The notes under the pieces were generated by a model. The model saw only the letters and a program-made list of their open reading frames with translations, searched no databases and was not told the DNA's origin. Made by a program: the position numbers and the translations under genes. DNA of 15,714 bases from JBGTGG01 sp041746855 (lineage in GTDB: Bacteria; Bacteroidota; Bacteroidia; Cytophagales; Cyclobacteriaceae), in NCBI GenBank assembly GCA_041746855.1, contig JBGTGG010000318.1, positions 1 through 15,714 of the forward strand, read 5' to 3'. Shown one piece after another: positions 1 through 6,828 of the stretch; the first letter of the stretch is position 1; the number at the start of each line of letters is the position of its first letter.

Positions 1-558
1 TGGGATGAAAAAACCAAAAATGTAGTAGATACTGCCGAGCGCTTGCAAGACATCGGAATCCAGGCGTTGACGGTTCACGGTCGCACCCGTGTACAAATGT
101 ATAAGGGCAGTGCCGACTGGACTTTGATTCGGGAGATCAAAGAAAATCCGCGCATGAAAATCCCGGTTTTCGGAAATGGTGATATCGATTCACCACAAAA
201 GGCATTGGAATACAAAAATAAATATGGTGTTGATGGATTGATGATCGGTCGTGCTGCGATTGGCTACCCCTGGATTTTCAACGAGATCAAACATTATTTC
301 AAAACAGGCGAGTTGCTTGCCGGTCCTGAGATTAGTGAGCGTGTCGCTACTGCTAAAAAACATTTGGAGTTTTCCATTCGCTGGAAAGGCGAGCGTGTTG
401 GCATTTTTGAAATGCGCAGACATTACACCAATTACTTTAGAGGCATTCCGAATTTCAAACCCTTCCGCACACGATTAGTTGAAAGCGTTGAGCCACAAGA
501 ATTATTTTCGATTTTGGATGAGGTCAATGAGAAATTTTCCAACGAAGTTTATGCCTAA
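1..558 (+). CDS. dusB: tRNA-dihydrouridine synthase, DusB-like (3' part)
   Basis: Only the last 185 codons are present; the reading frame is open from base 1. The enzyme uses FMN and NADPH to reduce specific uridines of tRNA to dihydrouridine in the cytoplasm. The visible part is the second half of the FMN-binding TIM barrel and the small C-terminal helical domain. Motifs seen are LTVHGRTR (a strand with phosphate/tRNA-contacting residues), IPVFGNGDI and DGLMIGRAAIGYPWIF, which match the DusB branch closely, and then FEMRRHYTNYFRGIPNFK near the end. The catalytic Cys would lie upstream of the window. The stop codon is followed after three bases by a large palindromic repeat. Family assignment is firm; the DusB (rather than DusA/DusC) subgroup is inferred from the motifs and is quite likely. 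Confidence 0.9.
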   Translation, partial: WDEKTKNVVDTAERLQDIGIQALTVHGRTRVQMYKGSADWTLIREIKENPRMKIPVFGNGDIDSPQKALEYKNKYGVDGLMIGRAAIGYPWIFNEIKHYFKTGELLAGPEISERVATAKKHLEFSIRWKGERVGIFEMRRHYTNYFRGIPNFKPFRTRLVESVEPQELFSILDEVNEKFSNEVYA

Positions 559-561
559 CTA

Positions 562-622
562 GATACTAGTCGCTGGATACTGGTTTCTGGATACTAGGAA
601 CCAGTATCCAGCATCTAGTATC
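562..622. repeat. ATACTGG-type palindromic intergenic repeat
   Basis: The outer arms GATACTAG (562-569) and CTAGTATC (615-622) and the inner arms GCTGGATACTGGTT (572-585) and AACCAGTATCCAGC (599-612) are perfect inverted repeats, separated by a 2x2 mismatch, with a 13-base loop that itself contains another CTGGATACTAG copy. The core GATACTRG therefore occurs several times in both orientations. It begins three bases after the dusB stop codon. There is no T-tract, so it is not a classical intrinsic terminator, although a 22-bp stem would still fold in RNA. A related sequence lies at 3604-3632. Confidence 0.8.
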
Positions 623-641
623 CAATCAACAAATTCTATGT

Positions 642-1526
642 ATGTCTGATACCACTAAGCCCATTTCTATAGCATTGATGATCGTCCTTGCCCTCATCTG
701 GGGCTCATCCTTCATTTTAATTAAGCAAGGCCTAAAAGTTTTTTCAGCTGATCAGGTGGGCGCGATGCGTGTGTCTTCTGCTTTTTTGTTTTTACTTCCT
801 TTTGCATTCTTTAAGTTGAAGGGATTAAAAAACCATCATTACCCAATTCTGTTATTTTCAGGGATGTTAGGAATTTTTGTTCCGGCCTTTCTTTTTGCTT
901 TTGCACAAACACACATGAACAGTTCCGTTGCCGGGATTATGAATACGTTGACGCCCATGTTTACGATGGTCATTGGTGTGTTGTTTTTCTCACAGCGCTT
1001 TCGCACAATCGCCATCGTAGGAATTGTGTTGGGATTTGGTGGAGCGATTTTGTTGATTCTTTCCCGTGAGGAAGGACAGATTACGGGAATTAATTATTAT
1101 GCATTGTTGATTGTACTGGCGTGTCTTTGTTATGGCATGAACTTGAATTATATCAAGTTTAAGATAGCCGATTTAAGCGCGCTCACGATTACCAGTATGT
1201 CGGTGGTGTTGATTGGTCCGTTTGCTTTGACTTATTTGTTGGGCTTTACTGATTTCACCACCCGAGTGCAAACAGCTCCCGGAGGTTGGGAGGCGTTTGG
1301 ATTTATAGTGTTGTTGGGCATGATGGGGACTGCCATTGCCACGATTTTGTTCAATCGTCTTGTAAAAATCTCTACTCCGTTGTTTGCCAGTTCAGTTACA
1401 TACATTATTCCTATAGTTGCCGTAATGTGGGGTATACTCGACAATGAAAGATTGGTTGCCGGGCATTTTATCGGGATGGTTGCTATTGTTGGAGGTGTTT
1501 ACTTAGCCAATAGAAAAAGAAAATAG
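642..1526 (+). CDS. EamA/DMT-superfamily permease
   Basis: A 294-residue inner-membrane protein made almost entirely of hydrophobic helices, consistent with the ten-helix fold of two EamA repeats of about 140 residues. The first repeat carries the family's typical opening ALIWGSSFILIKQGL (residues about 17-31), and the second begins near ALLIVLACLCYGMNLNYIK. Residues about 90-112 (MNSSVAGIMNTLTPMFTMVIG) and about 247-266 (SSVTYIIPIVAVMWG) are the usual repeat-ending helices. These proteins export or import small metabolites, amino acids or nucleobases; the substrate cannot be read from the sequence. ATG at 642 is chosen because ATG at 638 runs into TGA within four codons. There is no Shine-Dalgarno sequence. 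The gene is separated from dusB by the palindromic repeat and from the S9 peptidase by 84 bases, so independent transcription is possible. Confidence 0.9.
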   Translation: MSDTTKPISIALMIVLALIWGSSFILIKQGLKVFSADQVGAMRVSSAFLFLLPFAFFKLKGLKNHHYPILLFSGMLGIFVPAFLFAFAQTHMNSSVAGIMNTLTPMFTMVIGVLFFSQRFRTIAIVGIVLGFGGAILLILSREEGQITGINYYALLIVLACLCYGMNLNYIKFKIADLSALTITSMSVVLIGPFALTYLLGFTDFTTRVQTAPGGWEAFGFIVLLGMMGTAIATILFNRLVKISTPLFASSVTYIIPIVAVMWGILDNERLVAGHFIGMVAIVGGVYLANRKRK

Positions 1527-1610
1527 CATTCAAATTTACCATCGGTATAAATTGAATGGGTAATTCCAGATTGAAATGTTATATTTTCAATTGAACCAAT
1601 CCCACAAATT

Positions 1611-3551
1611 ATGAAATATAAAACCCGATCCGGACTCGCTATCCTGTCTTTACTGATGTTGGTGTTTGCCTGTGCACCAAAAGAAGAAGCTGTACCACCC
1701 AAACAATACACCATTGCCCAATTCATGGATGTAAACCGTGTATACAGCGGTGGCTTTTCCCCTGATGAGTCGAAAATTATTTTGGGATCTGATGAGTCTG
1801 GAATTTTTAACCTCTATGAGTTAAATCTTTCAACCGATGAGAAAAAGCAACTGACAGCAAGTACCGACAATGCTGTGTTCGCAAACGGATATTTTCCGAA
1901 TGATGAACGGATGATCATTCAAAGTGATGAAGGTGGCAACGAGATTACACATTTGTTTATTCGTAAGCAGGACGGAGCCACGATTGATTTAATCAAAGAC
2001 TCCACAGCCAAAGCACAATTTTATGGTTGGGCATACAACAAAAAGCAATTGTACTATGCTTCCAACAGCCGCGATCCACGCTACTTCGATTTGTATAAAG
2101 TTCAAATTGAGGGCGGTGAAAAAGAAGGTGATCTTTATCCTTCCACACAAGTATATCAAAATAATGAAGGCCTAGATCCGGCTGCAATCTCCAGGGACGA
2201 CCGCTACATCGCGCTAACGAAAAGCATCACCACCAACAACAACGATATGTATTTGTTGGATACAGAAAGTGGTGAAGCGAAATTGATTTCCGAACATGAA
2301 GGAGATGCATCTTTTAATCCACAATATTTTAGTTTGGACGGAACAAAACTAATTTACCTTACCGATGTAGGAAGTGAGTACAACTATTTGGCAAGTTATG
2401 ATCTGGCAACAGGGGAGACTACTAAATTGGAGGATGCACCGTGGGATATTATGTATTCGTATTTGTCGCGCAACGGAAAATATCGTGTGGTCGCCATCAA
2501 CAATGATGCACGTACAGAAATGAAAGTGTATGATGAAGCGAATGGAGGAAAGTTAGTAACACTTAAAAATGTTCCGGAAGGGGATATCACTTCTGTAAAT
2601 ATTTCGGATAGTGAGAAACTGATGACGTTTAGTGTGAGTAGTTCAAAATCACCTGCCAATATTTTCCTCTATAATTTTGAGGATGAAAGCATCAAGCAAC
2701 TCACCAATACCATGACGGATGAAATAAATCCGGATGACTTAGTTGCGGGTGAAGTGGTGCGCTACAAATCATTCGATGGAATGGAAATTCCCGGATTGCT
2801 CTACAAGCCAAAAGGTTTAAAAGAGGGTGAAGAAGTTCCGGTGTTGTTGTGGATCCACGGTGGCCCGGGTGGACAAACACGTTTGAATTATTCCGCAACA
2901 TTGCAGCATTTAGTGAATCATGGCTATGGAGTTTTGGCGGTTAATAATCGCGGTAGTTCCGGATACGGAAAAACATTTTTTGCTGCCGATGACCGGAAAC
3001 ATGGTGATGCTGACTTAAAAGATTGTATTGAAGCAAAGAAATTTTTGGCCACACTTGGATGGGCTGATGTTGAGAAAACCGGAATCTACGGAGGAAGTTA
3101 TGGAGGATATATGGTCATGGCCGGACTTGCTTTTGCGCCTGAAGAGTTTGCTGTTGGTGTGAATTATTTTGGCGTAACCAATTGGCTGCGCACGTTAAAA
3201 AGTATTCCACCATGGTGGGCATCTTTTCGCGATGCGTTGTATACAGAAATGGGGGATCCGGTTGCTGATTCGGTAATGCTATACAATAAGTCACCTTTGT
3301 TCCATGCAGAAAAAATCACCAAACCTTTTATCGTATTGCAGGGAAGCAACGATCCACGCGTGTTACAAGTGGAGTCTGATGAAATTGTGGCTGCGGCCAA
3401 AGCGAATGGCGTTCCTGTGGAGTATGTAATTTTCGGAGACGAAGGACATGGATTCTTAAAGAAGGAAAACAACATCACGGCATCCGAGGCTGTGCTTACG
3501 TTTTTGGATAAATATTTAAAGGGTAACCCTGATCAACCAACAACTGAATAA
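1611..3551 (+). CDS. S9-family serine peptidase (prolyl oligopeptidase type), predicted lipoprotein
   Basis: A 646-residue exported peptidase. Residues 1-20 form a signal peptide ending in a lipobox (VFAC, Cys21), so the mature protein is probably lipid-anchored. Residues about 40-370 are a beta-propeller made of WD-like/TolB-like blades (repeated 'DG/DES...I.L..DESG..NLYEL' patterns) that gates access to the active site. Residues about 385-640 are the alpha/beta-hydrolase domain with oxyanion segment HGGPGG (416-421), nucleophile elbow GGSYGGYM (Ser496), Asp581 in GSNDPRV and His613 in DEGHGF, so the catalytic triad is complete. Family members cleave short peptides, often after proline or as acylaminoacyl/dipeptidyl peptidases; the exact specificity is not visible. 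The next gene is convergent, with a hairpin between. Confidence 0.93.
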   Translation: MKYKTRSGLAILSLLMLVFACAPKEEAVPPKQYTIAQFMDVNRVYSGGFSPDESKIILGSDESGIFNLYELNLSTDEKKQLTASTDNAVFANGYFPNDERMIIQSDEGGNEITHLFIRKQDGATIDLIKDSTAKAQFYGWAYNKKQLYYASNSRDPRYFDLYKVQIEGGEKEGDLYPSTQVYQNNEGLDPAAISRDDRYIALTKSITTNNNDMYLLDTESGEAKLISEHEGDASFNPQYFSLDGTKLIYLTDVGSEYNYLASYDLATGETTKLEDAPWDIMYSYLSRNGKYRVVAINNDARTEMKVYDEANGGKLVTLKNVPEGDITSVNISDSEKLMTFSVSSSKSPANIFLYNFEDESIKQLTNTMTDEINPDDLVAGEVVRYKSFDGMEIPGLLYKPKGLKEGEEVPVLLWIHGGPGGQTRLNYSATLQHLVNHGYGVLAVNNRGSSGYGKTFFAADDRKHGDADLKDCIEAKKFLATLGWADVEKTGIYGGSYGGYMVMAGLAFAPEEFAVGVNYFGVTNWLRTLKSIPPWWASFRDALYTEMGDPVADSVMLYNKSPLFHAEKITKPFIVLQGSNDPRVLQVESDEIVAAAKANGVPVEYVIFGDEGHGFLKKENNITASEAVLTFLDKYLKGNPDQPTTE

Positions 3552-3567
3552 GCGATTTGATTTTAAT

Positions 3568-3599
3568 CCACCATGCGGATAGATGTATTCGTGTGGTGG
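3568..3599. terminator. Hairpin between convergent genes, possible bidirectional terminator
   Basis: A 13-bp stem (3568-3580 pairing with 3587-3599, starting CCACCA and ending TGGTGG, including three G-U pairs in the plus-strand RNA) with a six-base loop. It sits 17 bases after the peptidase stop codon and before the 3' end of the convergent sensor gene. Neither side has a clean long T-tract (on the minus strand an A/T-rich run follows), so termination is inferred from position and stem strength. Confidence 0.5.
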
Positions 3600-3603
3600 T
3601 TTA

Positions 3604-3632
3604 GATACTGGAAACTGGATACAGGAAACTGG
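3604..3632. repeat. ATACTGG-type direct repeat, related to 562-622
   Basis: GATACTGG is followed by two copies of GGAAACTGG (3610-3618 and 3624-3632, 14-base period) separated by ATACA. It uses the same vocabulary (GATACTGG, CTGGATAC) as the palindromic repeat near 590, but is arranged as direct rather than inverted copies. It abuts the stop codon of the minus-strand sensor gene (3634-3636). I interpret both as members of one dispersed intergenic repeat family; two copies in one window are weak evidence on their own. Confidence 0.6.
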
Positions 3633-3633
3633 T

Positions 3634-5808
3634 TTAGCTCATTTTCCTGCTTTTCAATTCTGCCAATTCATCCATCAATCTTTTCTGCTCAGTAATATCG
3701 CGGGAGACAACCGAACATCCAACAATCGATTTATGTTCATCCAAGATTGGCTCGATCACCACTTCAAGGAATAAGGTCTTGTCTTGCACTTTTCTTTCTT
3801 CCCTTAATTTTACCCGCTCACCACTTAGTCCCTGGTCATAACGACTTTTCCATAGCGGTAACGTTTCTTTCGGGAGTGCATCTAAAATGGATTCACCTTC
3901 TTTCAATTCAATGTTGATGGCGCGGTAGCGATTCTTCAACACATTATTAACAACAACGATTTTGTAATTTTTATCAATAGCAAAATAGGTGTCTGCATCA
4001 TTGCTGATCACATTCGCTAACACCGCTCCCTTCAATGCCATTTCCTGACGCACTTTATTTTTGTCCGTCACATCTCTTGAAACTACTGAAAGGCCAACAA
4101 TCGCACCCGCATTGTTGCGCATCGGATTAATGTTGTATTCCCGGAAAGAGTCTTCGCCTTGTACTGCACTCTTTAAGGTGAAGGAAACTTTTTCCCCGGC
4201 AAGGGCGCGATCATAGTGTTGTTTCCATTCATCGCGTAAATCACCCAGGGCTTCCAAGGCATCGGCACCAATGTCCATGCTTTCATAATCAGTGCCTTTG
4301 TACCTGCGCCTGAGGACATCGTTCATAATTATGATTTTGTAATTCTTATCCATCGCAATGATGGAATCTTCTGTGTTGTTGATCAGTGCATTCAGGTTAT
4401 CTTGCTTTTCTTCCAACTCACCCGACTTGCTGCCAAGGGCCTGTTGCGTGCGCGCCATTTCTTCTTGCGTAGCTTGCATCTCTTCCATATTTTGGCGCAT
4501 CTCTTCTTCCTGCGATTTGAGTTGCTCTGCCAGTATTTTGGATTTCTCCAGGAGCTCCTGATTTTGCTGATTGTTTTTTGTGGTAAGGATTGTGGAGGCA
4601 ATGTTTTCCCCTACTTTTTCAAGAAATTCAATTTCGTGTTGTTGAAAAACCTGAAACGATGCCAATTCGATTACACCAATAATTTCTTCCTCTGATTTTA
4701 GAGGAACGATGAGAATGCTTTTTGGTGTAGCTTCCCCCAAACCTGAGGTAATCCTGACATAGTCATTCGGGATTTCAGTCATGAAAATGGTACGCTTCTC
4801 AATCGCTGCTTGTCCGGCCAATCCATTTCCCAACGGGATTGTTTTTTGAAGGAATTTTTTACGCTCCCATGCACGAAAGGCAAGCATGCGAAGTACTTGT
4901 TCTTTTTCTTCGCTTTCTTCAATGATAAAGATGGCGCCCTGATTGGCGTGCATATACTTTACTACTTCCTGAATAATATGATCGCTCAGCTTCTCAATGC
5001 TATCCGCATTTTGACGCAGGATGTCACCAACCCGGGCAAGGCCAAGGTTCATAAACTTTTCTTTGGATTCGCGCTCGTTCGCCTCCGACAAACTTGTGCG
5101 CATGTCCAATAATGACTGTCCTAAACGATCTGCCTTTTCAGCCGGGTACTTTGAAGTAAGATTTCCCTTACTGATTTCATCTGCAAACGTGATGTTGGAG
5201 TCAATCATCACCAGTTGTTTTTCCATGTTGATCTCCCTCGTACCAGCTTCTTCAGTTTGCTCCCGTTGCAAACGCGACCATTGGATGCAAAGGCCGCTGT
5301 AAGCAAGCATCAATACGGTGTGGATTGTAAAGGATGCTCGGGTAATGGTCGCGCCATTACCGGAGTAATGTTGCAACCATTCGCTTTCTTGTGAGATGTA
5401 AATGAATACGTATGCAAGAAGGGAGTATACAATCGCGGGGATTAAAACCCTCCAGTCTTCAAAAAATAAAAGAATCGTGAGGGTAATGAAGAATACAAAA
5501 TGCATTTCACTGAGCCCGTGCATTTGTAGCAGAAATTGGAAACCAAAATTGGCCAGCAATAAACTGATGGCATACCGTAGAAATTGACTATGAGGGGAAA
5601 TGGCTTTGATTGTAAAATAGGCAGCCAGTGCGCCACCGCCCATAACGAATGCAAGAAAATATGTGTGGTAAAAAAAAGAAATCGCGACTCCAATAAAAAA
5701 GAAAATAAGGATGAAGGCCTGTCCTAATTTATCGGCTTGTATGTAAACTTGATTGTAGTAGGATTGGATTTGGTCTTTGGAAATTTCAGTCTGATCCGGC
5801 TGCGGCAT
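3634..5808 (-). CDS. Membrane sensor protein with GAF and tandem PAS domains, no output domain
   Basis: 724 residues. About six membrane helices lie within residues 29-176, followed by a linker resembling a HAMP/signalling helix (about 178-250), a GAF domain (about 255-410, with GNGLAGQAA and the closing PLKSEEEIIGVIELAS), a coiled coil (about 412-475, rich in Glu/Gln with EEMRQNMEEMQATQEEM), and two PAS domains (about 473-590 and 598-712). The PAS domains are clearly duplicates: both contain DKNYKI near the start and GLSVVSRDVT or GCSVVSRDIT at the end. The protein stops 15 residues after the second PAS domain. No histidine-kinase H-box, ATPase, GGDEF, EAL or methyl-accepting domain can be found, and the 3' neighbour is convergent, so the output domain is not simply frameshifted into an adjacent frame on this strand. 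It may act through a partner kinase. ATG at 5808 has no Shine-Dalgarno sequence. Confidence 0.88.
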   Translation of the reverse strand: MPQPDQTEISKDQIQSYYNQVYIQADKLGQAFILIFFFIGVAISFFYHTYFLAFVMGGGALAAYFTIKAISPHSQFLRYAISLLLANFGFQFLLQMHGLSEMHFVFFITLTILLFFEDWRVLIPAIVYSLLAYVFIYISQESEWLQHYSGNGATITRASFTIHTVLMLAYSGLCIQWSRLQREQTEEAGTREINMEKQLVMIDSNITFADEISKGNLTSKYPAEKADRLGQSLLDMRTSLSEANERESKEKFMNLGLARVGDILRQNADSIEKLSDHIIQEVVKYMHANQGAIFIIEESEEKEQVLRMLAFRAWERKKFLQKTIPLGNGLAGQAAIEKRTIFMTEIPNDYVRITSGLGEATPKSILIVPLKSEEEIIGVIELASFQVFQQHEIEFLEKVGENIASTILTTKNNQQNQELLEKSKILAEQLKSQEEEMRQNMEEMQATQEEMARTQQALGSKSGELEEKQDNLNALINNTEDSIIAMDKNYKIIIMNDVLRRRYKGTDYESMDIGADALEALGDLRDEWKQHYDRALAGEKVSFTLKSAVQGEDSFREYNINPMRNNAGAIVGLSVVSRDVTDKNKVRQEMALKGAVLANVISNDADTYFAIDKNYKIVVVNNVLKNRYRAINIELKEGESILDALPKETLPLWKSRYDQGLSGERVKLREERKVQDKTLFLEVVIEPILDEHKSIVGCSVVSRDITEQKRLMDELAELKSRKMS

Positions 5809-5842
5809 AAAGGTTGGGTTTGAGGTAACGATTTACGCACAC

Positions 5843-5874
5843 AATAAAATAAAAAAACCCGGATTAAACCGGGT
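5843..5874 (-). terminator. Intrinsic terminator on the minus strand, upstream of the sensor gene
   Basis: On the minus strand a perfect 6-bp stem (ACCCGG and CCGGGT, 5857-5874) with a six-base loop is followed by seven T and then an A/T-rich run (down to 5843). This is a typical rho-independent terminator. It lies 35 bases upstream of the sensor start codon, so it would stop minus-strand transcripts before that gene. No minus-strand gene ends just before it. On the plus strand the hairpin is followed only by TCTTTC, which is weaker. Confidence 0.7.
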
Positions 5875-6040
5875 CTTTCAATGATATTCTTTATTTGGCA
5901 ATTTAATTTGCTGACATTTTGCATCGGGGGAGTGACATGCACCTCAATATTTTAGTATGTATGCCAAAATAAAAGGAATGGACCATAAAGGGAATCATCT
6001 TTTGATGGTGTAACTTAGTTACTTAACCCATTAACTATAA

Positions 6041-6091
6041 ACCGGGGAAAACCCAAGCTTTAAGTTTTCAATTATAGAAAGGGATTTTTAA
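6041..6091 (+). pseudogene. Fossil 3' tail of an unknown reading frame, copy 1
   Basis: Between the stop codon at 6038-6040 and TAA at 6089-6091 the frame reads TGENPSFKFSIIERDF. The equivalent segment ahead of the second lipoprotein gene reads RENPNYKFSTMEMEMDF before its own stop. Differences change Ser to Asn and Phe to Tyr, and one copy has an in-frame six-base insertion, as expected of a once-coding sequence. Both tails end ten bases before the homologous lipoprotein ATG. Interpretation as a relic of a duplicated upstream gene is inference. Confidence 0.45.
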
Positions 6092-6101
6092 AAATGTTAT
6101 G

Positions 6102-6632
6102 ATGAAGCAACTGCTTTTATTATTAACGATTACTTCCCTACTGCTGGTTGGTGGGTGCAGCCTGTTTCCCAGTGATCTTGAATTACCACCCATAACCATG
6201 GATGGCCGGAATACGTTTGGTTGTTTAGTGGATGGGAAATTGTTTTTGCCGGAAGCACCTATTGGATTCGGAACGGGTATTTCTGCTGCAGTACAAACAG
6301 CAATAGACACTATTGGAATAAACATTCAAGCTGGAAACATAGACACGGATCAAAGTTTTTTTTTATCTATTTATGATAGCCCTACTCTTCAAGTTGGAAA
6401 GAGCTATGATTTAACAAATTCAGAATTTTTCGTTCAGTTTATTCACTACCAAGGGAATTTATCATGTGAGTACCGTAACATTAGTTCTGGAGTTATTAAT
6501 ATATCAAAGTTTGACATCTCAGGAATTAATAAAATTGTAGCAGGAACATTTGAATTCACAGCAACCAGTAGTGATTGTACAACAACAATTAAAGTTACGA
6601 AAGGTAGATTCGATATTGGTGATATAGATTAG
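6102..6632 (+). CDS. Small lipoprotein, DUF6252-like, paralogue 1
   Basis: 176 residues from ATG at 6102 (an ATG directly before it, at 6099, would add one Met). ATGAAGCAA is the start conserved with the downstream paralogue, and the ten-base gap to the preceding stop is also conserved. Residues 1-18 are a lipoprotein signal peptide ending LLLVGGC (Cys19). The mature part starts with an almost invariant segment (PPITMDGRNTFGCLVDGKLF, residues about 29-48), then a predicted beta-rich domain with YDSPTLQVGKSYDL and a closing KGRFDIGDI. The 'NTFGCLV(D/N)GK.F.P' opening recalls the uncharacterised Bacteroidota family DUF6252 from memory. Two further Cys (about 121 and 158) are shared in position with the paralogue and could pair. 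Function unknown; probably membrane-anchored, facing the periplasm or cell surface. Confidence 0.8.
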   Translation: MKQLLLLLTITSLLLVGGCSLFPSDLELPPITMDGRNTFGCLVDGKLFLPEAPIGFGTGISAAVQTAIDTIGINIQAGNIDTDQSFFLSIYDSPTLQVGKSYDLTNSEFFVQFIHYQGNLSCEYRNISSGVINISKFDISGINKIVAGTFEFTATSSDCTTTIKVTKGRFDIGDID

Positions 6633-6677
6633 CCGTGACGAGTGGAAAAGATGGCAGTAGAGAAAGGATTAGACTAA

Positions 6678-6818
6678 AAAAATTTTTGCGATATTAACAA
6701 AGGATCATTGGGAACTATACCATCAATTGAAAGGTATATCCAAAAGCAAAAAGAGGAGTACGTTCGGGAAAACCCAAACTATAAGTTTTCTACAATGGAA
6801 ATGGAAATGGATTTTTAA
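6678..6818 (+). pseudogene. Fossil 3' fragment of an unknown gene, copy 2
   Basis: From the stop at 6675-6677 to TAA at 6816-6818 the frame reads 46 protein-like residues (hydrophilic, including PSIERYIQKQKEEYVRENP and ending NYKFSTMEMEMDF) with no plausible start codon. Its last 16 or so codons match the relic at 6041-6091. It appears to be the end of a gene whose 5' part has been lost. I do not recognise the parent protein. The stretch between 6633 and 6677 shows two stops in the same frame. Confidence 0.45.
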
Positions 6819-6828
6819 TAATGTTGTG

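Larger units (their letters stand above)
5809..6098. other. Intergenic region between divergent genes: terminator hairpin and fossil tail
   Basis: This 290-base stretch separates the divergent sensor and lipoprotein genes. It holds a strong minus-strand terminator-like hairpin (5843-5874) and, at its right end, a 16-codon relic (6041-6091) that is repeated upstream of the second lipoprotein gene. A small open stretch at 5957-6013 reads as an 18-residue peptide from ATG, but nothing supports it as a gene. I found no convincing TAnnTTTG promoter in either direction. Confidence 0.6.

Noticed and set aside
4392..4695. Several overlapping frames inside the sensor's coiled-coil region
   Set aside because: These are shadows caused by the Glu/Gln-rich coiled-coil codons; the main minus-strand frame is intact throughout.
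5957..6013. 18-residue peptide frame MYAKIKGMDHKGNHLLMV
   Set aside because: Too short, no support from repeats or signals; may be another relic but there is nothing to compare it with.
6010..6022. GTAAC-TTA-GTTAC inverted repeat as an operator
   Set aside because: Five-base arms in AT-rich DNA are expected by chance, and no regulator gene is nearby.
6047..6069. Conserved hairpin GAAAAC/GTTTTC upstream of both lipoprotein genes (also 6768-6790), as a regulatory leader
   Set aside because: The differences between the copies keep a readable protein tail (ENPxxKFS...DF, stop) better than they suggest an RNA element; the loop changes fall as amino acid changes. A coding relic explains the conservation more simply.
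6727..6828. Longer N-terminus of the second lipoprotein, starting at 6727
   Set aside because: It would put 34 residues before the signal peptide, is absent from the paralogue, and overlaps the fossil tail in another frame.
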